Made by a program: the position numbers and the translations under genes
Shown: positions 1 to 12,800 of the stretch, piece after piece
Numbering within the stretch: position 1 is the stretch's first letter
Layout of the letters: every line of letters begins with the position of its first letter
Assembly (NCBI RefSeq): GCF_937616625.2
Contig: NC_065570.1
Location: 69,033,665-69,097,664 of the forward strand
Reading direction: 5' to 3'
DNA length: 64,000 nucleotides
Source of the DNA: Mercurialis annua
Taxonomy: Eukaryota > Streptophyta > Magnoliopsida > Malpighiales > Euphorbiaceae
The notes under the pieces: model-generated
What the model saw: only the letters and a program-made list of their open reading frames with translations
Told to the model about the DNA's origin: nothing
Databases searched by the model: none

Positions 1-569
1 AATGCTTAAAAGCATATAAATTAATTTATATACAATGACATATGATTTTTTTAAAAATGTATTTTTTAATAATATTTTTGCAAATTGTTGACGACAGTAT
101 AAATTAGAAATAAAAGGGTAAAAATAAAAAAAAAATTAAAGTTGATCAAATTATTAAATGATATTACTTCTTGATCATGCAAATGTTTTTTACATTTCAA
201 CAATAATAAAAGCAGTTTGTCTCTTTTGGTTAACGGTATTTATGAAATACATAAATTTATTATATTTTGATAATATTAAATGAATGTTTAATTGTTTAAA
301 AAAAATTATAAATTTTAGTGTGTTTCGTAAATTTAACTCAAATTTATAATTTTAGAAATTTTAAGATACCAACTTCTAATTTTTTAATATTTCAAACTTT
401 TCAAATCAATTACGAATATTTTAAATTTATGTTTAAATTATAAAACACGCTAAAATTCATGATTTTTAAAGTAATTAATCCTTAAATGGATTTTTAAATA
501 ATATATAAAATACATCGCTCTTTATTTTAAATGTAAGAAACATATTCATATCTTTTCTAAAAAAAATTG

Positions 570-860
570 AGTGAGAGGTTAAATGGATAAAAAAAGTAGT
601 TTAGATGTTCATTGAAAAAAAACACTTAATTAAGAGGTTAAATAGAACAAATAGTTTAGTTTGAGGGGTTAAATAGAACAAAAAAAATAGTTAAGAAGTT
701 CAATGAAACAAAAAATTAGCTTATAGGTCGCATGAAATAAAGTGGGAAAGTTTAGGAGTTAAATAGAATAAAAAAATAGTTAAGAGGTTGAATGAAACAA
801 AAAAATAATTTAGAAGTCATATGGAATAAAATGCTAAAATTTAGGGGTTAAATAATATAT
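570..860. repeat. Degenerate tandem repeat, about 100 bp unit
   Basis: The phrase 'ggttaaatagaacaaaaaaa', followed by 'agttaagaggttgaatgaaa' and a 'catatggaataaa' type segment, recurs in the same order. The copy around 655-745 matches the copy around 745-850, and a more degraded copy precedes them. The composition resembles the internal repeats of plant foldback or Mutator-like elements, but no terminal inverted repeats were found here. Confidence 0.55.
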
Positions 861-1401
861 TAAGCCATAGGATTTATGTTAATCATACTTTTGATAATTC
901 GCTTTTAACCTTAAAAATAAGACTAAAATTTGTAGTTCGAGTCAACTCCTGAGGATGAGATTGAGTAAAACACCAAAACTAGTATTCTTGGAATTTATAT
1001 CTTTTTCTTTTGGAAAGTTGATTTTAAAAATCAATGGCACATTAATCAATAGTCTTTCAAGCTACATTTGGTAAATTTTCAAGCTAAATTTAGGTGTTTG
1101 ATTTAAATATCTGCCCCCTATTCAAAACTTTTATTTCAATAAGTTGACCGCTTTCAACAAATACGAATGTGCATTCAATTAAAACTGGATTAAAAAATCA
1201 AGCCATACCAAATTTTTAAATATTTGAAATTTTTAAAAATAAAATACGGACTAACTAATCAATTTGGCCTATTTCTTCAGTTCAAATCGAGTTTTTAATT
1301 CAATTTATCCCAAAACCTAACTAAAAGCTTTTCATTTTTAAAAAAAAAAAAGTCGAACCAAAACCAATTATTCAATTTGATTTAATTTTTGCACATCCCA
1401 T

Positions 1402-2410
1402 AGCCGGCTGCATACTTTTCAAGATTATTAGAAGATAAAGACAGATGAACATTGCACAAAGGTTTGTAATAGCCGGCTTCGGTTCCAGAAAATGTTTAAC
1501 TGGTTTAGACCCAATTCATGGTCGGGTTTGCCTGAGCCGGTTCATGGCTCAACGATGACTCTATTTTGGTATAGCAGGCATGATCCCGAGTCAAAACAAA
1601 TTATACTATGTCTACTGACTAATATAAAAGGCAGCATAGAATATTGAGTTGCCAATCTTTAAAATAATGGAGACCCTGCAGTGAATACAACTTTGTTCAT
1701 TCAGAAATGTATTTGCAGTGCCTGACTAATATACACAGCCGGCTGCATACTTTTCAAAGACACATGAATATTGTACAAAAGTTTGCACATCCTTAAAGCT
1801 ATGACACCAAAAAAGGGAGAAAGAACAAAACAACAGTCATTACAATCTTAAAAGAATCCACCAGACAATCTGAGTGTAGCTAGAATTAGAAAAAAGAATG
1901 GTTATAACATTTATAAATACAGAGAAGTCTTGACGAAACAGATAAAAACAATGTCCGCAGCTGAATTTTCACACAACGAGCTCTCAAAAAATTAACCGAG
2001 AATTGTTTCTATCGTTGATAGAGTAAGACCATTGTCGCAAAAATCTCTCACTCATCTAGAAATCATTCAAGATAATCTAAACTTATTAGCCACCAGATTC
2101 CAAACTTTAGACAATGTAATGTATAAAATGTGCTATTGAGTTTCAATTTGATTGCAAATGCCACAAAATGAGATAGAAATGATAAAGAATAAATTCTAGT
2201 AAACCTTCACAAGAATTAAAAACAAAATAGGTCAGTTGACTCTATGTTTTGGTATAGCAGGCATGGTCCCGACCGAGTCAACACAATTATATTTTCTCCC
2301 TAAATACTCGTATAAAACTATAAATATAATGATCGCCTACAACATTGACTTGCCATTATATAGCATCCAATCTTTAAAATATTGGAGACCTTTCGCCGTG
2401 CCTATTTAAA
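1402..2410. repeat. Local non-coding duplications around the NLR relic
   Basis: The string 'agccggctgcatacttttca' occurs at about 1402 and 1737, each followed by similar 'tgaa.attg.acaaa.gtttg' text. A second block, with 'ttttggtatagcaggcatg', occurs at about 1562 and 2247. A third block, with 'ccaatctt.aaaataatggagacc', occurs near 1652, 2367 and 4015; in the first and last copies it is followed by 'cattcagaaat' and 'cagtgcct'. The copies are diverged and lie on both sides of the resistance-gene relic at 2929-3502. They are best read as duplicated flanks or UTRs left from a tandem NLR cluster (inference). Confidence 0.55.
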
Positions 2411-2928
2411 CACCGTCAAGATACGAGTTGAACTGAATTACCATCATCTATTTTGACTCTTATTTTCTGAGAAATAAATGAATCTTTAGAATCTGTTTCT
2501 ATACTGCACGGCACGGAAGGCTGAAACAAGAAAAATGAAGTTATTTTTAAAAGAACAGATGATAAATATAAATTTTTGGAGTTCCGCAAGTGTTTTCAGA
2601 AACAGAAAGGAAATGTGAAAACGTAGAATTCGACAAATTTCAGTACAATAAATAAATCTACTTCAACAGGTTCAAACAAGCAGATGCTAATAACAGGAAG
2701 TTCAGGTGAAGGCGGCGAAAAACGCCTTTGTCTTTGTATTACCATCTGCAATGTACAGGTCAACAGAAATGCACAGTAGAAACTGTTGAAGATGACAGCG
2801 TGTTCTATCACAAGCAAAAGACTGGATAATATTGAAAGAAAGACAAGATAGTAGGAAGAGGCATAACCTTTAAGGCAATGAATTAGGACAAACTTTGCTG
2901 AGACCATCCTGAAGATGTAAAATTGACA

Positions 2929-3502
2929 TTATTTATCTTGGGAATGTGGCTCAGTTACTCGCTTTGGAATATTCACCAATGTCAGTTCTTGAATGTTAGT
3001 AAGATGCTCCATGCCCAGAGGAACCTTCATCAAGTTATCGCAATTGCCAATGCTTAGATCTTTCAGATTTGGACCAATGCAAATGCAAGACTCTGAGGTT
3101 CTCAAGTTTGTGAAACCACTCAAGAATATTCTTAACCAGAGATTTGATTTTTTGCAGCTTGGAGGCAATTTGATGCTTTTCCTACAGATATTTGGGGAAT
3201 CCAATCATGCTGTAGAGTTTTCTGGTTGAGTCATGCCTGCCGAATCGCTTGTTCCTAATGTACATGAACTCATCAATGATGTCTTCAACATCATAGACCA
3301 AGTCTCTTATGCTGGCTACCCATGTTTTCTCCCCTTCCATTTGAGGTCTTTTCATATCTGCTGCATCCTCTAGAAATGATCTCATGCTCAATAGCTCACG
3401 CTTTATTTCTCCAAGTTCATCGCCACCACTTCCTAACAACTCTGCTTCATTTTCAATCAGAGAAATTATCTTGCTAACCAAGAAATCTGCTGCCATCTTC
3501 AA
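2929..3502 (-). pseudogene. CC-NBS-LRR resistance gene relic, centre deleted
   Basis: The first 106 codons (3502 down to 3185) read as an Rx_N/CC domain: an MAADFLVSKI-like start, a coiled-coil ELLSMRSFLEDA segment, and the EDVID-type motif written VEDIIDEF. A TAG at about 3184 stops the frame, but the same frame continues with the expected end of the CC domain (HQIASKLQKIKS). It then jumps straight into leucine-rich repeat text (ENLRVLHLHW). A shift to another frame gives a typical NLR C-terminus (NLKDLSIGNCDNLMKVPLG, then EHLTNIQEL) ending at 2929. The NB-ARC domain and most of the LRR are missing, so no functional receptor can be made. An intact family member has roughly 900 residues; this is under 200. 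A short CC-only peptide could still be expressed, which is speculative. Confidence 0.8.
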
Positions 3503-4467
3503 CTTCCCCTTCTATCTCCTTCCAAGTATCAATTTGGAGAACAACAACGTAAAACATCACCTTATACTAATCCACAACTTTCCAATTCATTACATTAGAG
3601 TAATGCTGTTGTAAACTTAATCATTCAAAAATATCCTATTTTTTCTTGTCTTATTTCTTTTGTGCCTCAAATTTTTAAAGTCGTCATTTGTTCAAATTAC
3701 AGTAAAAAAAAAAATACGCTTCGTATTACTTTATTTATATTTGAACCTTTTTTTACTCTAATCTAAACAAATGGCTACAATTAGAACTGAAAATTAAAAA
3801 TTAAAAAGAAATTGATAATTTTAAAAATTTAGACTACAAATGAAAAACAATTAAAAAAGTGGAATGGTTTTCAATAATTAAGCCTTAAATATATATATAA
3901 ATGGACCTCTCAAAACATATATATATATATATATGGACAAATATCTCCGGCTACTTGACACCAGATGAAGCCAACGCTGATACAAATGCCAACATACAAT
4001 ATTGACCTGGTAGCCAATCTTGTAAATAATGGAGACCCTGTGGTGAATACATTTCTGTTCATTCAGAAATAAATTTACAGTGCCTACTTAAACATGGAAA
4101 AGACAAGATTCCCAGTTAAATTGCAGTGCCTATTACAAGGAACAAATTTGACGCCTGAGAATACAGAACAATGAAATGTAACCATTCCGAGTTTCACAAG
4201 GATGATAAAATTGCATCAGCTGCTAATCATTGTCTAATTTGCTTTTCTTTTATTTCTGAGAAGCTACCAAGTAGCTGCAGTTCTTTCATTAAATCCCTTG
4301 TAGTTTTCTGCCCCATGCAGCCAGAAAAGATAAGAGAAGAATCAGCTAAACCACCGTTGAGCCGATGAAGTGGATTCTCACAAAAATTATGCCGATGAAG
4401 CGGCATAAGAAGTATAAATTTGTAAAGAAATGCAAACTTTTATCGAGGATACGGACATATACCATGT
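3503..4467. other. Intergenic DNA between the NLR relic and PTP1
   Basis: No gene is seen. The region holds a short (TA)n run at about 3917-3935 and a third diverged copy of the flank block also present near 1652 and 2367 (here about 4010-4095). The part close to 4468 is probably the PTP1 3' UTR and its downstream region. Confidence 0.55.
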
Positions 4468-7400
4468 TTAAGCTCCTTCAACTGCTGCTCTCTCAGAAAC
4501 CTCTTTTAATTCATCAATGATGGCTTTATAGCATAATAAATATTGATCCTAATCACAAAGTTCATTAACAATTAGATATGCAACCAGCAATGAAATAGAT
4601 ATATAACTATGCAGTATGCTGGTAAAATTGAGAAAATTGTTAAGTCCTTATTTCTTCTCTCACCAATGTGGAAATCAAAAGTGAGAATATAATTCCATAC
4701 AGGAAAAGTAAAGAGAAATCGGGTGAGATTTAAGTGGAGAAGACTGGGCCTTAGAGTAAGCCAATTAATTTTGTGCAAGTTGCATTATTTGGCCCGATAC
4801 TCTCAAAAGCCCGAGGAGTTTTTACAAAAAGGTTCAACTATTGAAATGCCAATTTCCACGATATAAAAAGCTTTCATCATTTGATTATATTGTAACTTCA
4901 CCACACTACCCAATTTGACAAAGTTTTGAAAATGGCAGAATGTTAATCAACTACGGCAATAGAGAATGATATGAACAACACCGGGAAATTGACAGCCAAA
5001 CTGACTTCCATAAACTAAATAAAACAGTGGAATGAATCTTTCACTTCTTAATTAATTCCCCCTCTTGGCTTTATTATTATACAAGAATCCATTGGCCATG
5101 ACCTCTTGCTTAATCAGTGGATAAGACTACATAACTTTCAGTAATGTATTTCGCAATAGAACCATACTTTCATCATGCTTTTCACACTAATAGGGACTCA
5201 ACACATGAGCAGTCAATAAGTAGACATCGAGTCTAAGAAATTTAAAAATCCCCAAATAAATAATTAAGAAAAAAAGTTGAGACAGAATGAGGCATACCAT
5301 AGTTTGAACCATCCCAATACGCTGGGACCTAAATATGGCTACGGTATTAGCAAGATCTAAAGCTGACATGTCTCCAACTAGGATTCTCTGGATAGTACTG
5401 TGAATAGCACAGTATGTTCCAGTTCTACCAATACCTGCACTGAAAGAGAGATGTCTCAGATCAGATATATGTAGAATTACATTGTGAATTATACTTGGAG
5501 CCATAATCAACAAGAAACAGTAGGTGAACCTGCAGTGGACCACAATTGGACCGAGATTGGGAGGTATTTGGTGTACTCTTCTGAATATTTCACGAACAGC
5601 TAGTGTATCCCTGGGAACTCCATGATCAGGCCATTCAGGGTACTGAATGTGCAAAACAGACATGGGTGGCTCCTCTGACTGCAAAATATATAATTTGAAG
5701 ACAAAATCAATGATAAGAAGCCATCATATAGATTTCAGTTGTAAAACCTTTCATTAGCGCACAACCTATGCTCTATCATTTCTTCCTCCAGTTGCACCAT
5801 TTTGAGTCAGCCCTACAAGCAAATAAAAACCAAACCCCACACCTTTGATGCTATCATAAAAGGCTGACTAGTTTCTTAATCTTCCACATCTACACCAATC
5901 TCACAAGAAATATTCATTATACGGAAGGAAAAAAACGACTTTCTTCCACCATACGCAAGGAAAGAGAAACAAATCTCCGGGTCAACAGCCCCCCCGCTCA
6001 TGAAACGGCTCTGCTGCAATGGATGGCAGAGGGTCCATAGTACCCAAAGCACCGGAGCGATCCAGTAGCCGGGAAGGGGCCTAGAAGTGCCTACTACTAA
6101 ACACAATCCAACTCCACCTTCTATAAAAAAATTCCTTTTAATATTTGACCTTCTTTTGATATAAGAACCACTGAGCTTTCACATTCACTCGTCCTGGCTG
6201 CTAGTTACTATTCACCTAGTCAATTTAAAGTACAGCAACATTCTAGCTTCAAATATAGTCACTTTTACTGTTATGTTTATTTATACACAAAACAAATTTG
6301 TCTAATAGTTAGCTGATTACAAGAAGATTTATAGGAAGAATAATTATGTAGTAATAATCTTACTAGTTACTGCATTAGTTATTTTCAAATGAGATAACTC
6401 CCTAATTTACTTCAAGCTTAGTAAGCGAATCAATGAGCTTAATACTACCTATAGCATAGAAAAAGGGAATGTTGACTATTCCCTCAAGTGTAAGTTTTTG
6501 ATGGACCATGTTGCAGATAATTAAATTAGCACTAATAATAAGGCCTTTAGAAGCCCAGCATAGATAAGGGTCCTTGAACTTGTCTCAGGCAGCCCAATCA
6601 AATCACTAAGAAGAGATTTCAAGATACATTCCCATGGCTATTTTTCCTAGATGAAATGCATCCTCATCCAGATTACAAATGACACATCATTCACTCGTCA
6701 CTGCACAGTTCCTAATTGTCACTTTGCATAGAAATATATATGACATGACATCATGAACAAAATTCAGCTGCTTAACAATAAAACTTACATCCTTATAGCC
6801 CACTTCCAAGTTGCGTAATATTATCGAAGTGTCAGTAGTTGTCATCCATTTAGTAACTATAGATATATTACCAAAATCTCGAGGACCGTCTTCAGCTTGA
6901 AAGTAATCTCCACATTTAACTGTCTGCATATAAAATTCAGAAGTTGGAACAATGCAAGTTGCAAAGAAATTTAATATATACATACTTTTCTTCATATAGT
7001 GAACAAACAATCCCTACACTACTAGAGAAAATGAGAAGTACTTTCTATGGATGGCTGGTGGTTCATAACAAAGCTGATAAAAGCTTAAGAGACTATTTGT
7101 TCTGAGACAACAAGCCTAGCTATTCACAACTTAGAATGCAAGTGAACTGATTGTATATAGTAAATAACAACTAGGTAGTTTTCAACAGGAAACAAAAAAT
7201 GGAAATCCAAGCATTAATCAGTATAAATAGCATGCGAGCAAAATAACCAGCAAAGCTAAAAGCATCAAAGAGAAATAACTCAAACTGAAAATAGTTTAGC
7301 ACATGCAGAATAAAATCAACATACGGCTATTTCACAAGTTATTAGCAATTACATTTACATTATATTTTTAAATTTTAGCAAAAGTCAAAGTACCTTGTAA

Positions 7401-8221
7401 TTGTCAACTAAGCGAGTAAGCATGACAATGACAGGACAACGGCATTGGATTACCATCTCCCAGAAGTCCTCATAAGTGTGCGGCAGTGGACCCTGCGTGG
7501 CTATAAACCGAGAAACGCTTTCAGATGAAGGAGTCTGCATCCAAATGAAGCACAACATAAAGCATTATTCTATCAAAAAAAAAAACCATAACTACACTAA
7601 ATCATGGAGCAACGAAACCAATAATGCATATACCGATATGAAGCTAGCATTGATGTATCCCTTAGCAGATGGTCTATAATCTTTACATGGATTCAGAACA
7701 ACCCGGTTTTCGTCGACTTGAATTAAAACAACAAAAAACAAATGAGGAGTCAAAATCAAGATAAAAAGAATGAAGTTCTCCTTTCAAAATGTGTACAGTA
7801 ATAGTTACATACAAGGTATGACATCCATATATCGGTTTTTGCTCATGTTAACACTATCAAGAGCCACTGTGCATCTTGTTCTCATCTGAGTCGGAGTTAT
7901 CCTACTAGCCTGACCTCAAAAACATAAAATTAATATTAATAGATACGTTATTCGACGATTTTGAATAATGTAATTAGCGGAAAGGAAATGAGAAACTTAG
8001 GGTTTTGATAATATGTCATATTTAACCTGCAATCGAGCGAATTCTTGAGTGATTGAATCAGGAGAGTTTCGGAGCTTGTTTTTGAAGAATTCTAGAGCTT
8101 CTGAACAATAAGTGAGTTGATCTCGAGAAAGAGAGAGTGTCGGCGGAGCAGTGTCGGATGAGAATTGAAATAATGTTGTTGTTATAGGATTTCTGCCGAC
8201 TCTGGCGGACGAAGCTGCCAT
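4468..8221 (-). CDS. PTP1: Dual/tyrosine-specific protein phosphatase PTP1
   Basis: This is a classical protein tyrosine phosphatase that removes phosphate from phosphotyrosine; the Arabidopsis protein acts on MAP kinases such as MPK3, MPK4 and MPK6 (family knowledge). Eight exons join in frame with GT/AG borders: 8221-8027, 7909-7813, 7716-7634, 7534-7394, 6923-6789, 5678-5530, 5439-5298 and 4548-4468. They give 340 residues, the length I recall for Arabidopsis PTP1. The WPD loop WPDHGVP (acid D235) and the P-loop [10 protein letters not shown] (nucleophile C266) are both complete; an intron splits the serine codon just after the catalytic cysteine. The Q loop reads QRIGMVQTM. The last exon, coding for [10 protein letters not shown], is easy to miss because it is only 81 bp. 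Nothing looks broken. It points away from the NIPA gene 1.6 kb upstream. Intron 5 carries an organelle-like insertion. Confidence 0.93.
5876..6125 (-). other. Organelle-like insertion inside PTP1 intron 5
   Basis: Within the intron between PTP1 exons 5 and 6, about 250 bp have a base composition clearly richer in G and C than the intron around it, including a run of seven C and a 'gggaaggggcctagaagtgc' block. On the minus strand it stays open for 76 codons (6106-5876) without resemblance to the host gene. The texture is that of plant mitochondrial DNA, so a nuclear mitochondrial insertion (NUMT) is the best guess. I cannot name the mitochondrial gene, and a plastid origin is not excluded. Confidence 0.45.
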
Positions 8222-8479
8222 CGCTGCCGGTGATGGTGTTAGACTGTGGCGGTGGAACCGACCGCAGGTTGAAATGAGGTTTCCCAGTTGTATTATCTAC
8301 TTTTCTACTTTTCACTGTTTTATTGTCTCCTCCTTTTGCTGTGGTGGTGTTGGATCGATTAATGACGGTATTTATAACGTTCTCCTATTCGCAGTGTTAA
8401 CTTTATTCTCATCAACTTTAATTAGTAATTAACTAATTTTATCAACAAAAGCGAATTGTTAACCGAAAATCTCTTTTCG

Positions 8480-8880
8480 CACTAAACAAACCCTAACCGC
8501 CAAGAGTTTTTTTCTTATTTCTACGGCTGCCGTCAATGGTTTGATTTTCTTTATTGACGGTAGCCATCCCTTTATTTATGTTATTTAATTTTCATAAAAT
8601 ATAATAAACAGCGACTCTTTTTCATTTTTTTCTTGATGAATTACAATCTATCAACGAAGCGCAATTCATTTACCAAGAAGTAAAAATAGATTGAAGATTT
8701 TTCAACAATAAAATGGAATCATTTATAAGCTATATTAGTTTTATTTGTTTTTCATTGTTTGTTTTTTTTTTCTGAATGTTTTATGTTGTACTTTCTTTAT
8801 GAAAAGTTTGATATCCTTTCTCTGTGAAAGGTTTGCTGTCTCTTTTTATGAAGAAGTTGGCTGTCTCTTTTTTATGAAGG
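8480..8880. repeat. Dispersed repeat, copy 1
   Basis: This stretch aligns by eye with 48170-48500 in the same orientation. Shared landmarks, in order, are 'aaaccctaa', a 'ttgacggtagcca'-type block, 'ttaattt.ataaa.ataa', 'gcgcaatt', 'aaaaatagattga', 'tttcaacaataaaa', and a 3' end with repeated 'ctttttatgaa' strings. No coding potential or clear terminal structure was recognised. A Helitron lies immediately 3' at 8887. Confidence 0.6.
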
Positions 8881-8886
8881 AATTTA

Positions 8887-9399
8887 TCTATACTATATAT
8901 AAAAGCACGGATGGGAGGACATGCAAATTTACTAAATAATCCTTTTCAGTTTATCACTAAATAAAGATTTTATAGTCATTAACTAATTAGTTATTTAATT
9001 AATCACTATTATAATTAAAGTCCTAATTAGAATAGGTAGCTAAATTGTCTTCAAATTAGTAGGAATACCTATCTTTTAGTTTGATCTAACTACAAAATTA
9101 AAATATTGTATCTGGTCAATATATTATTATTGAAATTTCTATCTTATTATTTTTAAAAATATTATTAATAAAATTAAGTTAATTATTTAATTATGATTAT
9201 TATAAAACCAAAAGAAAAATAAATTCAATATGAAAAAAAATTTAATAACCGAATATATTATATTTACTTTTACAAAAATTCTTAACTAATTTAATATTAA
9301 TTATAAATAAAAAATTGATATAATTATAATAAATTTACTAATATATACATTGACAAGTTACGTTACGAGCCACGTGCATAGCACGTAATGCGAAACTAG
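8887..9399 (+). mobile_element. Non-autonomous Helitron, both ends intact
   Basis: The element starts with TC (tctatactatatataaaagc, 8887) and ends with CTAG at 9396-9399. The base before it is A and the base after it is T, the AT target required by Helitrons, and there is no target-site duplication. A perfect 6-bp hairpin (acgtgc-ata-gcacgt, 9372-9386) sits 9 bases before CTAG, as in canonical Helitron 3' ends. The 513-bp body is AT-rich and has no Rep/helicase reading frame, so it needs an autonomous partner. It lies between the divergent PTP1 and NIPA genes, about 420 bp upstream of the NIPA start codon, so it may form part of the NIPA promoter region. Confidence 0.85.
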
Positions 9400-9818
9400 T
9401 ATATATAAAAGTTTAAAAAAAAAAAAATTAAATTCTGATTTTTTTTAATTTAGATCTTTTATTTAGCTGAGTAACAAAAAATAAAAAAAATGACTAAAAC
9501 ATTTAAGAAAGATAAATATGGAGAAGTAGAACGATACCTTTTGATTTTCAAAACGAGGGATGAAATTGTAAGTTTTGCGTATATGGGAACCTAATAGTAG
9601 TTTGCTTACCTTTCAAGATCAAGTGGCCCAGTATTTGGACTGGCAAGTATAGTTACACCTGTAATACTATTATTTTAACTGAATCAATCTTGTAAAATCC
9701 ATAAATAAAAATCCAGTCTTTCTTTTGGTAGTTTTAATTCAAATTACAAACTGGATGAATTTTGGAATTCTTGAAAACCCCATATGAGAATCCAATCTTG
9801 TTCTTTGTTTGCTGTTTG

Positions 9819-12800
9819 ATGGCTTCATCATCTTTCAACAGTAATCTGAAAGGGTTCATTCTTGGGGTTGTATCTGGTATCTTTATTGGGTCCAGCTTTA
9901 TTATCAAGAAAATTGGCTTACAGCGTGCTGCTGCATCCGGCACTCGAGCTAGTAAGCTATAAACACTTCAATTTTATTTTTCATTTTCTTAAGGTTTAGC
10001 TCTTTATGGATTGACTAAACTGTGCCGTGTTTCTAAATTTGATGTGATGTTAAGGTTCTGGTGGATATGGATATTTGTCAGAGCCACTCTGGTGGGTTGG
10101 AATGATTACTAGTAAGTTTTCATTTGTTTCATTTTATTTATTTTTTAGAATAAGTTTAGCAGTGAATTTCTAAAAAAATGGTGATTGAGGTGTTTGTTTG
10201 TTGTTGTCAATGGCAGTGATTGTTGGAGAATTTGCTAATTTTGTGGCTTATATCTTTGCTCCTGCTGTTCTTGTAACTCCACTTGGGGCAATTAGCATAA
10301 TTGTTAGGTAAGAGGAAGTGTGATTTTGTTGCACATTTTTGTTGTCAGTGTTTAACTTTGCATAATTGGGTCAGATATAATGAATTTGCATTCAATTTCA
10401 GTCCAGATTCTGTGCTTTTAGTCTATGTAGAACGGAAAACAGAAATGTTGAAACAGAAAATATCGAAATTTTACTTTTTTTTTTAAGAATATGTTATAAA
10501 TATTGAGTTTCAGAAATGTGAAACATTGAATTCAAGAAGTTTCCGTGCAATATGGCTTTTAGTTTTGTTGAATCCGCGTTTTTGATAGAACAATTTCTCG
10601 ATTTTGCTGTTGTTTCTATTCTTTTGCCAGTGCTGTTTTAGCACACTTCTTCTTAAAGGAGAAAATGAAGAAATTGGGTGTGGTGGGGTGTCTTCTGTGT
10701 ATAATAGGGTCTACGTTGATTGTGCTACATGCCCCTGGTGAGCACAGCCTGTTTTCGGTTGATGAGATATGGGGATTAGCTACGCAGCCAGGTGAATTTT
10801 CACATATACCAATTGCTTTTTCTTCATTTATTTTTTTCAGCTTATGTTTTTTATATTTTGCTCTTTTTTCTACAGCTTTTCTTTTGTACATGACGTCTGC
10901 AGTAGCTGTAGTCTTGGTCCTGATCTTGTATTGTGAACCCAGATATGCACAGACGAACATGATGGTTTATATTGGCATATGCTCAGTATTTGGTTCTGTG
11001 ACGGTTAGTTTCTTTAAATGAAAGCTTTCCCTGCAATGTGTGACCAATGCATGATAAGTAGCCATAGAATAAATTTTCTTATTTATATGCATTCTGAACT
11101 GAATTGTTCCATCTCCATGGAGAAGTCATCATTGCTTTTACCCTATGTTGGAAGAAAACTAATTGTCGAAGTTTTGTTTCTATTTTTGAAAACGCCAGAA
11201 CTCTATATTTAAATTATATTTTTCTGAAAATGTTATTTTGTCGTTTTCCATTTCGACATTTCTCATTTCTGCCCTTCCGTTTTCGTGCTACATAGCTTCT
11301 ACGCGCTCTGATTGGCATGATTGTCCTGACATGCAATATTGCATTCTTTTTACAGGTTATGAGTATCAAGGCTATAGGAATTGCAATAAAACTAACAATA
11401 GAAGGTTCAAGTCAGGTGGCACACTTTCAGACATGGGTTTTTGTAACGGTTTCAGTTAGTTGTATAATCATTCAGCTGAATTATTTGAACAAGGTCAGTA
11501 TCTCAGTTTCATCCTTATAATTTCTTTTCCTCACTTTCTTCTTATGTATTAGCTAAAGTAGAAATAACTCTAGTTAGTAGTTTAGTACTGCAGATCTTGT
11601 TCACAAAGTTACAAAGCGACAGCTTCAGCTTCCAAGTTGCAGATTTTTAATTTCTGAAAATCCTCAAAAACTTTGAAGTAAAATTATTATGATGATGCTA
11701 ATCAGGCACATGTCCTTCCTGTTCGTTATATAGTTTTCATCTCCTTTGAAAGCCCTCAGTTCAATGCAAAATTGGATTAGTTTCTTTGAACTAATTATTC
11801 CCTTTAGATTTATTCTTTCAAAAACATAATAGACTGTGAATCACACCAAAACTAGATCTTCGCATGGTAGCTTATTTAGGATGTTGTGGCAATGCAAGAA
11901 ATGTATGTGCTATAGTCTTTTTCGTTCTTAAGTCAATTGCTAACCTTTAAATTGGTTTAAGTATAATTTAGGTCTTTTGGTTCTTTCTCATTTTATAACT
12001 TACCATATTTTTGTTCTGTGAATATGGCATTATCACTTTAGATCCCCTTTAGTTCTCTCTTAGCATTTCTTGTACGTCCCCATGTAAAATGTGATCGATC
12101 GATCTTTTTTCTTCCAAGTGGCCCTCCTACAATAATCTGTACTCATTCGCCACGGATACCCAAGAAAGAAGCCATGCTCTCGAATTCCATACTGCTATAT
12201 TTTACACACTCGCAACTAGGCATCAAAATCTAAAAAGATAATAATTTCTCTCACATGCTCTATTTTAGATATTTCTTTGGACAGTACTTGCACATAATTA
12301 TCTATCTCTTCATGTTTGAAGAACCCCCACAATTCAGAAAAATATTGTCTTCCACTATTTTATCCTTCTGGGAGCTGACTCACATCACATTTAAGCTTTC
12401 TGCAAAAATTGAAGTTTGCTTGACGTCTTCACCCAATGGCTACCAGCTGGCACAGTAGGAAAGCTGGGATCCTCCGCTGTAAACAATCCGTTTCATAGTA
12501 GATTAGCACTGATTCTGAAAATAATTTATATTTATGTATCAGGCTCTCGACACGTTCAACACAGCAGTTGTTTCTACAATCTACTATGCTATGTTTACAT
12601 CATTAACAATTCTTGCCAGTGCCATTATGTTCAAGGTACCTTTGATTCGTCTATTGAATTTGAATTCTACGTATTAAAACTTAATGTTTTAATGTATTCT
12701 CTTCTGTCATCTTTAGGACTGGTCTGGCCAGAGTGCCGGCAGCATTGCATCTGCACTCTGTGGATTTATAACTGTTCTGTCTGGCACTATAGTGTTGCAC

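Larger units (their letters stand above)
1..2928. other. AT-rich intergenic DNA
   Basis: No gene is supported here. Every open frame is short, lacks family resemblance and lies in low-complexity AT sequence. The stretch contains a degenerate tandem repeat (570-860) and pieces of duplicated non-coding sequence (1402-2410), described separately. A poly-A stretch near 1340 is followed at 1356-1400 by a pyrimidine/purine pattern ending in a 'gcacatccca' string, a type of end also seen inside the foldback element at 29531-30245. Confidence 0.6.

Noticed and set aside
11494..12542. Possible retroelement scrap in NIPA intron 6
   Set aside because: A few peptide-like strings (near 12410-12480) recalled a Copia C-terminus, but the match was too weak and no terminal repeat was seen.
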